Source: Nitrososphaerota archaeon (GTDB lineage: Archaea; Thermoproteota; Nitrososphaeria; Nitrososphaerales; Nitrosopumilaceae). Taken from it: DNA of 64,000 nt. The first letter of the stretch is position 1; every line of letters starts with the position of its first letter. The notes below the pieces were generated by a model. The model did not search any database and had not been told where the DNA came from. It saw only the letters and a program-made list of their open reading frames with translations. The position numbers were made by a program, and so were the translations under genes. Shown here one piece after another: positions 50,871 to 59,048 of this stretch. The stretch spans positions 208,018 to 272,017 of the forward strand of contig JAGWFT010000002.1 in NCBI GenBank assembly GCA_028867755.1. The letters run 5' to 3'.

Positions 50871-50987
50871 TCACTAGGGATATTGCCAGTCGCTATATTT
50901 TGTTTTCTGCAAAGCAGATATGTGAGTAATTGAGGCTATGTACTGTAAAACCTAATCTTGATGGAGTGTCAGCAAACGCCAAAAATA

Positions 50988-51197
50988 CTAGTTGTCTTTT
51001 GAAATGCTTCTAGGTTTTGCTTTCTGGAATACAAAATTTACTAGAAGCATAAAGCCAATCCATATTACAAGATACAGAATTGTGGTGTACGATCCAAGAC
51101 ATTTGTGACAGAAGAACTTGGAAACCAGAAATACAATTCCTCCACCTACAAAGACCCCTATTGCATAATCCAAGAGTCGCCACCAAAAATACTTCAT
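50988..51197 (-). CDS. small membrane protein, two helices, 69 aa
   Basis: No family is recognised. Two membrane helices (LLDYAIGVFVGGGIVFLVSK, ILYLVIWIGFMLLVNFVFQK) flank a short loop with two Cys (FFCHKCLG) in a HKC pattern. The C-terminal tail is basic. Start ATG at 51197. Confidence 0.6.
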   Translation of the reverse strand: MKYFWWRLLDYAIGVFVGGGIVFLVSKFFCHKCLGSYTTILYLVIWIGFMLLVNFVFQKAKPRSISKDN

Positions 51198-51280
51198 TAG
51201 GTCCTGATTGTTATATCAACAATATAAAATATTTTTATAAACTCAGAACATTTATGAGATTAGATTGGGCGTTTTGATGT

Positions 51281-51496
51281 ATGTTCATTGACTGGACAGT
51301 CCCATTGTTAATTGGTGTAATAGGTGGACCTCTTGCAGTGATTGTCAAGATTTGGTACAAAAAGAATAAAAGCACCACAAGCAGGTTTTCTGACAATGGC
51401 ACTTACGTAAGAGATGATTCTTTGTATTCATATGATGAATCTACCAAGTCATCAGAAGACAAGGAAGCCAAGAACAACGAGAAAAACAACTCATAA
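51281..51496 (+). CDS. small single-pass membrane protein, 71 aa
   Basis: No family is recognised. One membrane helix (WTVPLLIGVIGGPLAVIVKI) is followed by a basic turn and a Ser/Asp/Glu/Lys-rich cytoplasmic tail (SSEDKEAKNNEKNNS). Its TAA touches the ATG of the thioesterase gene at 51497, so the two are co-translated. Confidence 0.62.
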   Translation: MFIDWTVPLLIGVIGGPLAVIVKIWYKKNKSTTSRFSDNGTYVRDDSLYSYDESTKSSEDKEAKNNEKNNS

Positions 51497-52000
51497 ATGC
51501 GTGTCTTTGTCCTTGACAACAATATGGCTCTTCCACCAAAGAGTTCAAACGAATCCAAGGCAGAAATGACTGTCAGGATGTTTCCATCAGACGCCAACCC
51601 TGTAGGAAATGTTTTTGGTGGCGAGATACTAAAACAAATTGATCTCATTGCAGGACTTGTATCGCAAAGACACTCTAGAACAAATACAGTAACAGCAAGT
51701 ATTGACAGAGTAGACTTTCTAAAGCCTGTCTATGTCGGAAATGCGCTTATTCTAAATGCACGACTAAACTATGTTCATCACTCCTCGATGGAAATAGAGA
51801 TCAAGGTGGAAGCAGAAGACTTGATGACAGGAATTAGAACACTGACAAATACAGCATATGTTACGGCTGTTGCACTGGGGCCTAATGGCAAGACTACTGA
51901 GGTGCCGCCGCTCCTACTTGAAACTGAAGAAGACAAGCAAAGATTTGCAGACGGTGAGAGAAGAATGCTGCAAAGACTCAGGGAAAGAGGAAAAATCTAG
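51497..52000 (+). CDS. acyl-CoA thioesterase, hotdog fold (YciA/BACH-like)
   Basis: The hotdog-fold thioesterase has the family motif MFPSDANPVGNVFGGEILKQ, including the Asp/Asn and Gly residues near the active site, and RHSRTNTVTASIDRVDFLKP and GNALILNARLNYVHHSSMEI. It cleaves acyl-CoA to free acid and CoA. The 167 residues hold one hotdog domain, which works as a dimer or trimer-of-dimers. Start ATG 51497 abuts the upstream gene; an internal ATG at 51524 (MALPPKSSNES) is a possible true start since the first nine residues are unlike the family. Confidence 0.87.
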   Translation: MRVFVLDNNMALPPKSSNESKAEMTVRMFPSDANPVGNVFGGEILKQIDLIAGLVSQRHSRTNTVTASIDRVDFLKPVYVGNALILNARLNYVHHSSMEIEIKVEAEDLMTGIRTLTNTAYVTAVALGPNGKTTEVPPLLLETEEDKQRFADGERRMLQRLRERGKI

Positions 52001-52002
52001 TT

Positions 52003-52851
52003 CTAACCGCAACTAAAAGAGCCTGGAGGGCCATTTTTGAGCACGTCTTGGAACTGTGCTGCAGAATACTGCTTTACTACTGAAAATGGAATTACTCCAA
52101 ATATTGGGGCATCAATAGTTGTGGTAATTTTTGCAAGTGTTGGATCAAATGTAGCATTTGCTTGTTTTAGTTTGAATAATGTAGATGTATTTAGTGCAAA
52201 GACGCCATCAACTGTAGACATGGTCTTGGAGGACAACATATTTCCTCCAAATTCAGCTTTTTCTATAATGTCTGAATTGTAAAATGCAGTTATCTCGTAT
52301 TTGTTAAAACTGGTAGGAAAGAATGAAGGATTGCACACATCTGCCTGTATGTGAATTTCTGTGGGAGAGATTTGGTATTGATTTCCATTATTAGGGCGGA
52401 ATTGAAGTGTGCTTGCTGCATAGGAATCAAGCCCTATGTACGCTACAACTATTGCCGCAATCACAATTGATGCTATTACAATTTTTTTTCTTGAATATGT
52501 GTTTCTAATCTTGTTTGTTTCTGCATCCTCATTGAGATTCTCTTGAGGTGTTTCATCTTTGGGCGATACTATGGTGCCGAGAGGTTCTTCTTGTTTGTTA
52601 GTGGATTCATTCTCGGAAAGATCTGAAACCACAGTCGTGTCTATCTTTGACTGTTCCTGTGATTCTCCAGAAACTTCTTGTAAATAGTTCTGATCAGAAA
52701 CATCAAGGAACTTGCCTTGTTGTAGTGTATCATACATATGCTGCAACCTTACGACGTCTCCTTTTTTAGAATCAATAAGTGACTGAATTAGTCTAATTGT
52801 ATCATCTGACATTCCGTTCAAGTCAGATCGACTCAATTTAAAGGGTTCCAC
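52003..52851 (-). CDS. single-pass membrane protein with outer LEA14-like domain
   Basis: The 282-residue protein has a helical N-terminal domain (about 1-65), an acidic, disordered Gln/Glu/Ser-rich stretch (about 65-120), one membrane helix (KIVIASIVIAAIVVAYIGLD) and an outer beta domain (about 150-282). The outer domain (VCNPSFFPTSFNKYEITAFY, GVFALNTSTLFKLKQANATF) resembles the LEA14/WHy fold often found in archaeal surface proteins. The function is unknown. It converges on the thioesterase gene with a two-base gap. Confidence 0.68.
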   Translation of the reverse strand: MEPFKLSRSDLNGMSDDTIRLIQSLIDSKKGDVVRLQHMYDTLQQGKFLDVSDQNYLQEVSGESQEQSKIDTTVVSDLSENESTNKQEEPLGTIVSPKDETPQENLNEDAETNKIRNTYSRKKIVIASIVIAAIVVAYIGLDSYAASTLQFRPNNGNQYQISPTEIHIQADVCNPSFFPTSFNKYEITAFYNSDIIEKAEFGGNMLSSKTMSTVDGVFALNTSTLFKLKQANATFDPTLAKITTTIDAPIFGVIPFSVVKQYSAAQFQDVLKNGPPGSFSCG

Positions 52852-53008
52852 AGTAAACTGCGATGATGTTTATTGAGTTTGCAACTTGTTTGACTTTGCA
52901 TTCAATAAATAAGAATATGTTATTTGCAAGAAAAAGATGCAGTTATGCCTGCTATCTAATCGGGACGATTGTCGCAGAACCTTTAACAGGATGTCATCTA
53001 TCTAATGC

Positions 53009-53179
53009 ATGGCCTCTTTCAAGTCAGTCGTAAAGGCAATTGTTCTGATAATAAGCGGAATTGCAATTGTTGTTGTCGGCGGATTCATGATGGGAGCAGT
53101 TGCAAGATTGTGGCTACCAAAGGATGCAAAAAAACCAAAAGATCACGATGCAAACCTTGGTAACGATAATACAACATAG
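53009..53179 (+). CDS. very small membrane protein, 56 aa
   Basis: No family is recognised. The ATG at 53009 opens a 56-residue frame with one strong membrane helix (IVLIISGIAIVVVGGFMMGA) and a Lys/Asp/Asn-rich cytoplasmic tail (LPKDAKKPKDHDANLGNDN). The hydrophobic/charged layout and the clean start and stop make it a likely real gene. It is similar in design to the protein at 51281. Confidence 0.55.
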   Translation: MASFKSVVKAIVLIISGIAIVVVGGFMMGAVARLWLPKDAKKPKDHDANLGNDNTT

Positions 53180-53242
53180 TATATCTCACGTCGTTTTGCA
53201 TTATGAGAGTATTTAATACCGGCACATGTCAATAATTCCAAA

Positions 53243-54001
53243 ATGAGCTTAGAAGGGCTGTCGCACAAGTTTACAATAGTCGGTACTATGATTGCAATCT
53301 GTTTGTTTGTTATAGCAGTCATTGAAGTGTATCATTTCAACGAACTTGTAGATGAAACACAAAAATCAACATCTGATTTAGATCATCTCATAAATAAAAC
53401 TGACAATGTGTTAACAGAGATGCAAAAATCAACCATGAGTCTGACCGTGCTTGTCAATAAGACTGATCAGCTAATAAAAGCACAAAATAGCACAGCTTCT
53501 AACATTTCACAACAAACCATCATGAAAGAATACAGTGATGAGACTCCATTCAAAGTTGGTATATCGTATTGTAATTATGAAGCAAATGACAATGACATTG
53601 CATACTCTATAATTATTTTGGATAAAAATGGGGATCCGACCACATTGAAATTCATGCTAATCAGGTTTTTTGGATATTATACATTGCCAACTGATAATGC
53701 AGTTCGGACTGCAGTAGCAAAAAATACTTTAGAGTATAACACAAATCCAGAACTAGTTGATCCTAGTGATGAAAAATTGCATAGGTTACAACTTTTGCCA
53801 GCATTAAACCAAACTAAAAATTCAAACGACACGTATCTTTTCATACGATCAGAGTATTATTCTGCACCATATTCTGAAGCAACTGGTAACTTGATTACTA
53901 AATATACTTACGACCCTGTAGGACAGCAAATGATAGAATTTAAGAAGAATACTAGCGGAAATTGGGAATTGTACCAAACCCCAAACTCCGTCTGTAAATA
54001 G
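53243..54001 (+). CDS. single-pass membrane protein with coiled-coil stalk, unknown function
   Basis: No family is recognised. A membrane helix (GTMIAICLFVIAVIEVYHF) near the N-terminus is followed by a coiled-coil region with two similar units (DLDHLINKTDNVLTEMQKST and SLTVLVNKTDQLIKAQNSTA), then a beta-rich outer domain (about 95-252) with a Cys pair (SYCNYEANDNDIAYS, PNSVCK) that may be bonded. The repeats suggest an oligomeric stalk holding the domain away from the membrane. Confidence 0.65.
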   Translation: MSLEGLSHKFTIVGTMIAICLFVIAVIEVYHFNELVDETQKSTSDLDHLINKTDNVLTEMQKSTMSLTVLVNKTDQLIKAQNSTASNISQQTIMKEYSDETPFKVGISYCNYEANDNDIAYSIIILDKNGDPTTLKFMLIRFFGYYTLPTDNAVRTAVAKNTLEYNTNPELVDPSDEKLHRLQLLPALNQTKNSNDTYLFIRSEYYSAPYSEATGNLITKYTYDPVGQQMIEFKKNTSGNWELYQTPNSVCK

Positions 54002-54042
54002 ACGGTGCGTTAATATAAAACCCAAAAAGTTCTGATAGTAAA

Positions 54043-54711
54043 TTGTCACATCCAAACGAAACGCTTTCAATAAACGATCGCGTCTCAAAGTTAAAGTCAA
54101 TAAAGTACTTTACTCCTGCACGAACTCTCAGTGAGGCAAACTCGATTCTTCCAAAAGTAAACGAGGTCTTAGATAACTATGTCAAATCCCTTGTACCATG
54201 GCAGAGAGAAGGTCAGACCATGCAGCATGCTAGCGATTCATTATGGGATCTCGCAAGGATTGCCGCAGCAAAATCTGGCACGACTAACACTTGGGATTCT
54301 GCATGGGATTATACATGGAAGGAGGCAAGCTACAGTGCGCGAGACAATTATGGGTGGTATGGGGGAGGATATGTCTCAGGTGAATCAGCACGAGATGCTG
54401 CACGTGATGCTGCAAAGTATGCTGCAAGATACCTCGCATACGAGTCTGCAAAAGACAAGCTGCAGAGAACAAATCCATTTAGTTTTATAATTGATCTTTA
54501 CTCTATGGGATTACGACCAACATATTTTAGAAAAATAGATGAGCAAGAAAAATTTATCGTAGACTTTCCACTAAAGGACGGAGACAAATTTCTGATTGGG
54601 TGTTATGCTCATGGAGACAAGGAGATTTTCTTTACTCATCCATGGAAAGAATACTGCTCGAGTCTTATTTCTCTAAAAGGCCAAGACGCTCCAGCCCGAG
54701 TCATAGTATAA
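54043..54711 (+). CDS. soluble protein with Trp/Ala/Asp helical repeats, unknown function
   Basis: No family is recognised. The middle (about 65-145) shows an unusual pattern in which Ala, Trp, Arg and Asp recur: SDSLWDLARIAAAKSG, WDSAWDYTWKEASYSARDNY, GESARDAARDAAKYAARYLA. These look like repeated amphipathic helices. The last about 75 residues form a beta-rich domain (FIVDFPLKDGDKFLIGCYAH). The start is TTG at 54043. The codon pattern is regular and no second frame competes. The repeat could be a binding surface; no more can be said. Confidence 0.62.
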   Translation: MSHPNETLSINDRVSKLKSIKYFTPARTLSEANSILPKVNEVLDNYVKSLVPWQREGQTMQHASDSLWDLARIAAAKSGTTNTWDSAWDYTWKEASYSARDNYGWYGGGYVSGESARDAARDAAKYAARYLAYESAKDKLQRTNPFSFIIDLYSMGLRPTYFRKIDEQEKFIVDFPLKDGDKFLIGCYAHGDKEIFFTHPWKEYCSSLISLKGQDAPARVIV

Positions 54712-54754
54712 AATCTACACAGAATTTAAGTATCTGATCTCAATATTGGTATCC

Positions 54755-54874
54755 ATGTGCGAAATGATTGATGAGATAGAGATCGAGCATCTAAAGATGG
54801 CGCTTGCCAGAGCACGAAAAGAAATGCAAGAAGAACCCACAGAAGAAACACCACTGGTTGCTGTTGCTAACTAA
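54755..54874 (+). CDS. tiny acidic protein, 39 aa
   Basis: A short frame opens with ATG at 54755: MCEMIDEIEIEHLKMALARA, a helix with alternating charges, then RKEMQEEPTEETPLVAVAN. It has 39 residues and a clear stop (TAA 54872-54874). It follows the previous gene by 43 bases. Composition is that of a real small protein, but there is no homologue I can name, so this is a proposal. Confidence 0.35.
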   Translation: MCEMIDEIEIEHLKMALARARKEMQEEPTEETPLVAVAN

Positions 54875-55115
54875 TGGTGTAGTCAAGCCTTACAAGGACT
54901 TGAATCTAAAATTATGAATGAACCGGTTCTGAACTCATTGAATTATTTTTAAAATTTATCAAAAATCAATAACTAATAGTAAAGATATGATGTGGTTCGA
55001 CAAACCAGCCAGAGTACTTCATAAAAATGCAAATTCTAAATTAGTCATATTATAATAAGATCTGGAAAAAATTTGGAATAAGGCTTATCTACTAAATCCA
55101 GACATAATAGCGTTA

Positions 55116-56444
55116 ATGATGAAGAAACAATATCTCGGGTTGCTGCTAATCATACCAATATTTACTGTATCTGCAGCAAGTACCTTTACAATATCTCCAG
55201 CAAATGCGTTGGTACAAAGAGACTTTTCTTTCCTAAATGATCAACATCTAACAGCAGGATTTGGTGAAAACAAAGTTTGCGGAGATCACATGTGTGCACC
55301 TGGAGAATGGAGTAAATTACAAATGTCTATTAATGCTGCCCAGCTTGGCAATAAAACTGAAAGCACATCTCATGTTACAATGACCACTGTTCCATCAATG
55401 AGTGCTCCAGTTCAGAATGTATCTGGCATGACTCCACAAGCATCAACTGCATCATCACAAGACTTAGGTTCTGTTCTAAAATTATCTAATGCCAACCTGC
55501 CAATTGTTATACCGCTGGTAAGGGGCTTATACGATGGTAAAGATGTCTTTTACATCACAACTGAGGCATCCAATTCCAACGTGGCTTCAACTCTTACGAA
55601 CTTTACCAACTTTCCAGTGACATATGCACCAACATTGGCAAAAGCACCTCCGTCTGCTCTTGCACAATTTTATATCTTCAAGAATGGTGTGAAAGGATCT
55701 GGCGAACTTGGATTTCAGCCAACAGTATCAGATTCTATACCTGGAGACTCGGGCTATAGTCCTCTTTGGCAGATTAACTATGTAGAGTGGAAAGATCCAA
55801 CCAATGCCACAATTCTTGGCTCAGATGATCAAATCACTGATGTGTTAAACCAAGGAAAGATCACAGTAACTCCTACCAATATTGTTGTTAACGCTCCAAT
55901 AATTCAATGGGGTGGAAATAACCAAGGTACAATTTCTGCTGGGAATATGAAGATGAGAGACAACATAACTGAATCCGGTGCATATGGAAATGCACAGGTG
56001 CTGAGCATAGATACACAAAAGATGCAAGTGACTTTTGTGGCTCACAGGGGATTTGCACCAGACGGTTCTACCATATACTATATAGCAACCGACGCATCAC
56101 AAATGGGCCCTGCTAACGCATTAGGTGTAGTTTTTACAAACAAGACCCAGAATACAATCTCAACTAGCTCATCTGCAGACCTATACCAATTCTCAAACGG
56201 AATTGCAGGCTCTGGACCACTTGGATTTCAATCAGGAGTCGCTAGTGCAAAAGAAGGTGACAAGTACTATAGCCCCATGTGGAGAATACAGGTCATAACA
56301 TGGAAAGATCCATCGATGGCAACTGTACTTGAAAACATACATGATATTACCAGTAAGAGTGACTTGACAACAACAAAGCTAGCTGGTTTTGTTGTAAATT
56401 GTCCATTTTTCAGTGCAGAAACTGTGTACTCTCATATGCAATGA
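55116..56444 (+). CDS. secreted protein with two copies of the same beta domain
   Basis: A signal peptide (LGLLLIIPIFTVSAASTFTI) precedes a Cys-bearing segment (KVCGDHMCAPGEWSKLQMSI), a Ser/Thr/Val-rich linker, and then two related halves. Copy 1 (about 125-235) has RGLYDGKDVFYITTEAS, GVKGSGELGFQPTVSDS and YSPLWQINYVEWKDPTNATI. Copy 2 (about 310-420) has RGFAPDGSTIYYIATDASQ, GIAGSGPLGFQSGVASA and YSPMWRIQVITWKDPSMATV. The domain is frequent in surface proteins of this phylum; I recall a DUF7482-like name but could not check it. The His and Cys residues in KVCGDHMC are candidates for metal binding. Confidence 0.72.
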   Translation: MMKKQYLGLLLIIPIFTVSAASTFTISPANALVQRDFSFLNDQHLTAGFGENKVCGDHMCAPGEWSKLQMSINAAQLGNKTESTSHVTMTTVPSMSAPVQNVSGMTPQASTASSQDLGSVLKLSNANLPIVIPLVRGLYDGKDVFYITTEASNSNVASTLTNFTNFPVTYAPTLAKAPPSALAQFYIFKNGVKGSGELGFQPTVSDSIPGDSGYSPLWQINYVEWKDPTNATILGSDDQITDVLNQGKITVTPTNIVVNAPIIQWGGNNQGTISAGNMKMRDNITESGAYGNAQVLSIDTQKMQVTFVAHRGFAPDGSTIYYIATDASQMGPANALGVVFTNKTQNTISTSSSADLYQFSNGIAGSGPLGFQSGVASAKEGDKYYSPMWRIQVITWKDPSMATVLENIHDITSKSDLTTTKLAGFVVNCPFFSAETVYSHMQ

Positions 56445-56462
56445 GATAACTCCAGTAATTGA

Positions 56463-56717
56463 CTAGTACTTCCATTCTTCTGTAATGCCATTCCATAATG
56501 TGCGATAAGGGTTAGCATCTTTTTGGATCTCTTCTTTTATTCTGTTTTGTACGGCAAAGTACATGTTTACCATTGCATCCGCTCCTCCATCACTATAAAG
56601 CTCCCTACCTATCTCCACAATCCTTGATTTTTTTGAATCATAATCTGGTACTGTAGGTGAGTTTTGTATGCAAAAAGTCACCAAGTCGTACAACTCTTCT
56701 TCAAGATATGCATCCAT
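56463..56717 (-). CDS. small hypothetical protein, 84 aa
   Basis: No family is recognised. It is a soluble, mostly helical protein with an acidic N-terminus (MDAYLEEELYDLVTFCIQNS), followed by YDSKKSRIVEIGRELYSDGG, and ends with NPYRTLWNGITEEWKY. Such short proteins recur in ammonia-oxidising archaea. It converges on the gene at 55116 with an 18-base gap. Confidence 0.6.
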   Translation of the reverse strand: MDAYLEEELYDLVTFCIQNSPTVPDYDSKKSRIVEIGRELYSDGGADAMVNMYFAVQNRIKEEIQKDANPYRTLWNGITEEWKY

Positions 56718-56803
56718 TGTAAATTACACGGTATTACAAGTGTATAAAAATTTCACTAGTGTTCAATTTACATTGTAGTTGGTTATCTGTTCTGATTCTG
56801 TTT

Positions 56804-57427
56804 CTATGAAGATATTCTCATGAATCTCTCTTCTATCTCAGGCCAGTTGACAACATTCCACCAAGCTTCAACATATGCAGCTCTCTTGTTTTGATACTTG
56901 AGATAGTATGCATGCTCCCAGACATCAAGACCCAATAGTGGAATGCGTCTTTGTGTGCATGGATTTGTCTGATTTGATGTTGTCATAAATTCCAGTCTTG
57001 CATATGTCTGGTTGTATGCAAGCCACCCCCAGCCGCTTCCCTGTATTGATATGGTTCCATCTGAGAATTTTTTCTTGAACTCATCAAAACTACCAAAATA
57101 GACACCTATCTCATCTGCCAGCCTTCCGCTGGGCTTGCCTCCACCATTTGGTTTCATGCTCTCCCAGAACATCCTATGGTTCTCATATCCTCCGCCATAG
57201 AAGTTAATGGCCTCCCTTGCATTTTCTGGTACAGTGGTAAGATCAGACAAGATCCCAACAATGTAGTTTTTGTGTGATAGTGCGTTTATCTTTGCAAGCG
57301 TATCGTTTAGCCCATCTGCATAAGCCTGATGGTGTTTTGTATGATGAATCCTCATGGTTGTCTCATCTATGTATGGCTCTAGTGCACTGTAGGAATATGG
57401 TAGAGGTGGAAGCTCATATTTTCCCAT
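56804..57427 (-). CDS. sod: superoxide dismutase (Fe/Mn family)
   Basis: The 207-residue enzyme has all four metal ligands: His in MRIHHTKHHQAYADGL, His in YENHRMFWESM, and the Asp and His in LGLDVWEHAYYLKYQ. GWGWLAYNQ and YVEAWWNVVNWPEIEERF are also typical. It converts superoxide to peroxide and oxygen. Archaeal members take Fe or Mn; the sequence does not decide. No signal peptide is present, so it is cytoplasmic. It lies divergently to the PAC2 gene with an 82-base gap. Confidence 0.95.
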   Translation of the reverse strand: MGKYELPPLPYSYSALEPYIDETTMRIHHTKHHQAYADGLNDTLAKINALSHKNYIVGILSDLTTVPENAREAINFYGGGYENHRMFWESMKPNGGGKPSGRLADEIGVYFGSFDEFKKKFSDGTISIQGSGWGWLAYNQTYARLEFMTTSNQTNPCTQRRIPLLGLDVWEHAYYLKYQNKRAAYVEAWWNVVNWPEIEERFMRISS

Positions 57428-57509
57428 GCTTTGAATTTTGGTAAATTCTCCTTATATCTCATGTAGAATAACTGGAAGGTATTAATCACATTCAAGATAA
57501 AGAACTAGA

Positions 57510-58199
57510 GTGAAATTTTCTCAAATAAAAGAACCAGATCTGCAGAAACCTCTGATGATTGCAGCAATGCAAGACATGGGAGATGTAGGAAGTATAGTGA
57601 TTGATTTTATCGGCACAAATCTTGATACAACTGCCTTTCGAGAAGTTCTTCCATCTTATCCAGCTTATGTTATAGATAACGGTGGTTACATCGACTTGCC
57701 AGAAGAAAAATGGGAATACAGATCTGGCAAGGACACAATTGTTTTTGGGGGAGGCTCTGGGCAGCCATCTTCAACTGAGGAACTAAATGTCTTGTGTCAA
57801 GATGTCATAAATGTTGCAAAAAAATATTCAACAAAATTTATCTACACTCTGGGAGGTTTTCATACAACAAAACCTATTGGAAAAGAGCCAAAGACATTTG
57901 TTACTACAACATCATTAGAAATGACAGACCAAGTAAGAAAACTTGGAATTGAGACAACCCCAGAAGCTTCCATAATCACCGGATTTAACGGCCTCATCTT
58001 GGGATTTGCAAAGATGAATGGAATTCAAGGAATTGGTCTTTATGCTGAGCTCAACGAGCCAAAACTTCCACAATATCGTGCTGCAAAAAGCATAATCAAG
58101 ACACTTGAAAAACTAACGTATCAAAAACTTGGAGATACCTCAGAACTGGATCTTATGGCAGACGAGGTAGAGTCCAAGACTAGTGAACATACAGATTAA
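57510..58199 (+). CDS. PAC2-family protein (proteasome assembly chaperone-like)
   Basis: The 229-residue protein belongs to the archaeal PAC2/COG2047 family, related to eukaryotic proteasome assembly chaperone 2. The N-terminal strand-loop IAAMQDMGDVGSIVIDFIGT, the motif FVFGGGSGQPSS-like segment (VFGGGSGQPSSTEELNV) and the later IITGFNGLILGFAKMNGIQG are typical. Proteins of this family bind proteasome parts or act as enzymes of unknown type. The start is GTG at 57510. It converges on the phasin-like gene, 18 bases apart. Confidence 0.85.
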   Translation: MKFSQIKEPDLQKPLMIAAMQDMGDVGSIVIDFIGTNLDTTAFREVLPSYPAYVIDNGGYIDLPEEKWEYRSGKDTIVFGGGSGQPSSTEELNVLCQDVINVAKKYSTKFIYTLGGFHTTKPIGKEPKTFVTTTSLEMTDQVRKLGIETTPEASIITGFNGLILGFAKMNGIQGIGLYAELNEPKLPQYRAAKSIIKTLEKLTYQKLGDTSELDLMADEVESKTSEHTD

Positions 58200-58217
58200 T
58201 CTTTGATTGGTTTTGGA

Positions 58218-58571
58218 TTATCTTTGTCGCCACATCTTCTGCCATGTCTCTGCAAACTTGTTCATCATGTCTCCGTATGTCTGGAGCTGGTCTAGTCCTG
58301 ACTCGCTGATTGATTTTTGCCAGTTCTCGCCAAATTGTTTGAAGGCAGTTGCTCCTGCCTCGGTCATGGCCTTTTGCCAGTTCTCCTGAAACTCTTTTAT
58401 TGTCTTCTGGCTTGACTCGCTGATTGCTTTTGACATGACTTCGTTGTATTTTTCTTGTACCTCGGCACTTGTTTTTTGCAGGGACTCTAAATTCTGCATC
58501 CATTTCTTTAGAAGTTGTGTGTATTCATCCCATATGCTATCCCAATCTTTGGTTTTGCTGTCTCTTGACAT
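58218..58571 (-). CDS. phasin-like helical protein, 117 aa
   Basis: The protein is fully helical and rich in Gln, Glu, Lys and Trp, with repeated segments of the kind FQENWQKAMTEAGATAFK and FGENWQKSISESGLDQLQ. The N-terminal DWDSIWDEYTQLLKKWMQNL also shows regularly placed Trp. This is the look of a phasin or PhaE-like protein, which coats polyhydroxyalkanoate granules; some ammonia-oxidising archaea encode PHA synthase genes (phaC/phaE). No phaC is in the window, so the link is tentative. A second frame in this region is shadow. Confidence 0.6.
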   Translation of the reverse strand: MSRDSKTKDWDSIWDEYTQLLKKWMQNLESLQKTSAEVQEKYNEVMSKAISESSQKTIKEFQENWQKAMTEAGATAFKQFGENWQKSISESGLDQLQTYGDMMNKFAETWQKMWRQR

Positions 58572-58666
58572 GTTATCCTATTGTGGTATCATTTGATAAA
58601 TATGATCTTCAAAAAATGTTGTGCGCAGTTGATTTTTCATGTGTAAACCGTAGAAAATGAAATGAC

Positions 58667-58918
58667 TTACTCGCTTATTGCCTGCATGAATTTAACCAGT
58701 CTTTGATTGTTGTCAAATTCATGCAATTCCTTTCTAATTTTATTTACTATTATCCGACGTGTGTCGTTTTGCAGCTCTTTTAGAGCCAAATTAAGAACTC
58801 CTGGTTTCTTATAGCAATCTGCGAATGTAAGGTTGTGCTTTGCCAATGTTTCTGACACTTGAGTATAAGTCAAAATGCCTACCTCCATGAGTGTTTTTTC
58901 TATAATGGATGCAACCAT
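58667..58918 (-). CDS. small helical protein, possible NitrOD5-like output domain, 83 aa
   Basis: The frame is open further back, but that part overlaps the SDR gene on the other strand. The ATG at 58916-58918 gives MVASIIEKTLMEVGILTYTQ, followed by VSETLAKHNLTFADCYKKPG and ending in NQRLVKFMQAISE. This pattern recalls a small domain named NitrOD5 that occurs in ammonia-oxidising archaea, sometimes behind sensor domains; I could not check the name. The role would be signalling or regulation. I chose the short form because the long one needs a non-conserved hydrophobic N-terminus. Confidence 0.6.
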   Translation of the reverse strand: MVASIIEKTLMEVGILTYTQVSETLAKHNLTFADCYKKPGVLNLALKELQNDTRRIIVNKIRKELHEFDNNQRLVKFMQAISE

Positions 58919-59048
58919 ATCTCCGATTACTTTTTCACTATTCCGTATTTTCCCACAACCCCACCCCAGATATTTTTTTATTGTTAAAAAGAATATCGCT
59001 TGTATAAGAAAAAACTCTTTTTTAATTGGTCTTGGTAATTGTTTTATC

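Noticed and set aside
54875..55115. Possible tRNA-like sequence (GGTGTAGTCAAGCC, later GGTTCTGAAC)
   Set aside because: No acceptor stem or proper T-loop can be paired; I see nothing else in this gap.
58180..58503. 107-codon minus-strand frame overlapping the phasin-like gene
   Set aside because: Basic and disordered; the 58218-58571 frame has the regular helical pattern.
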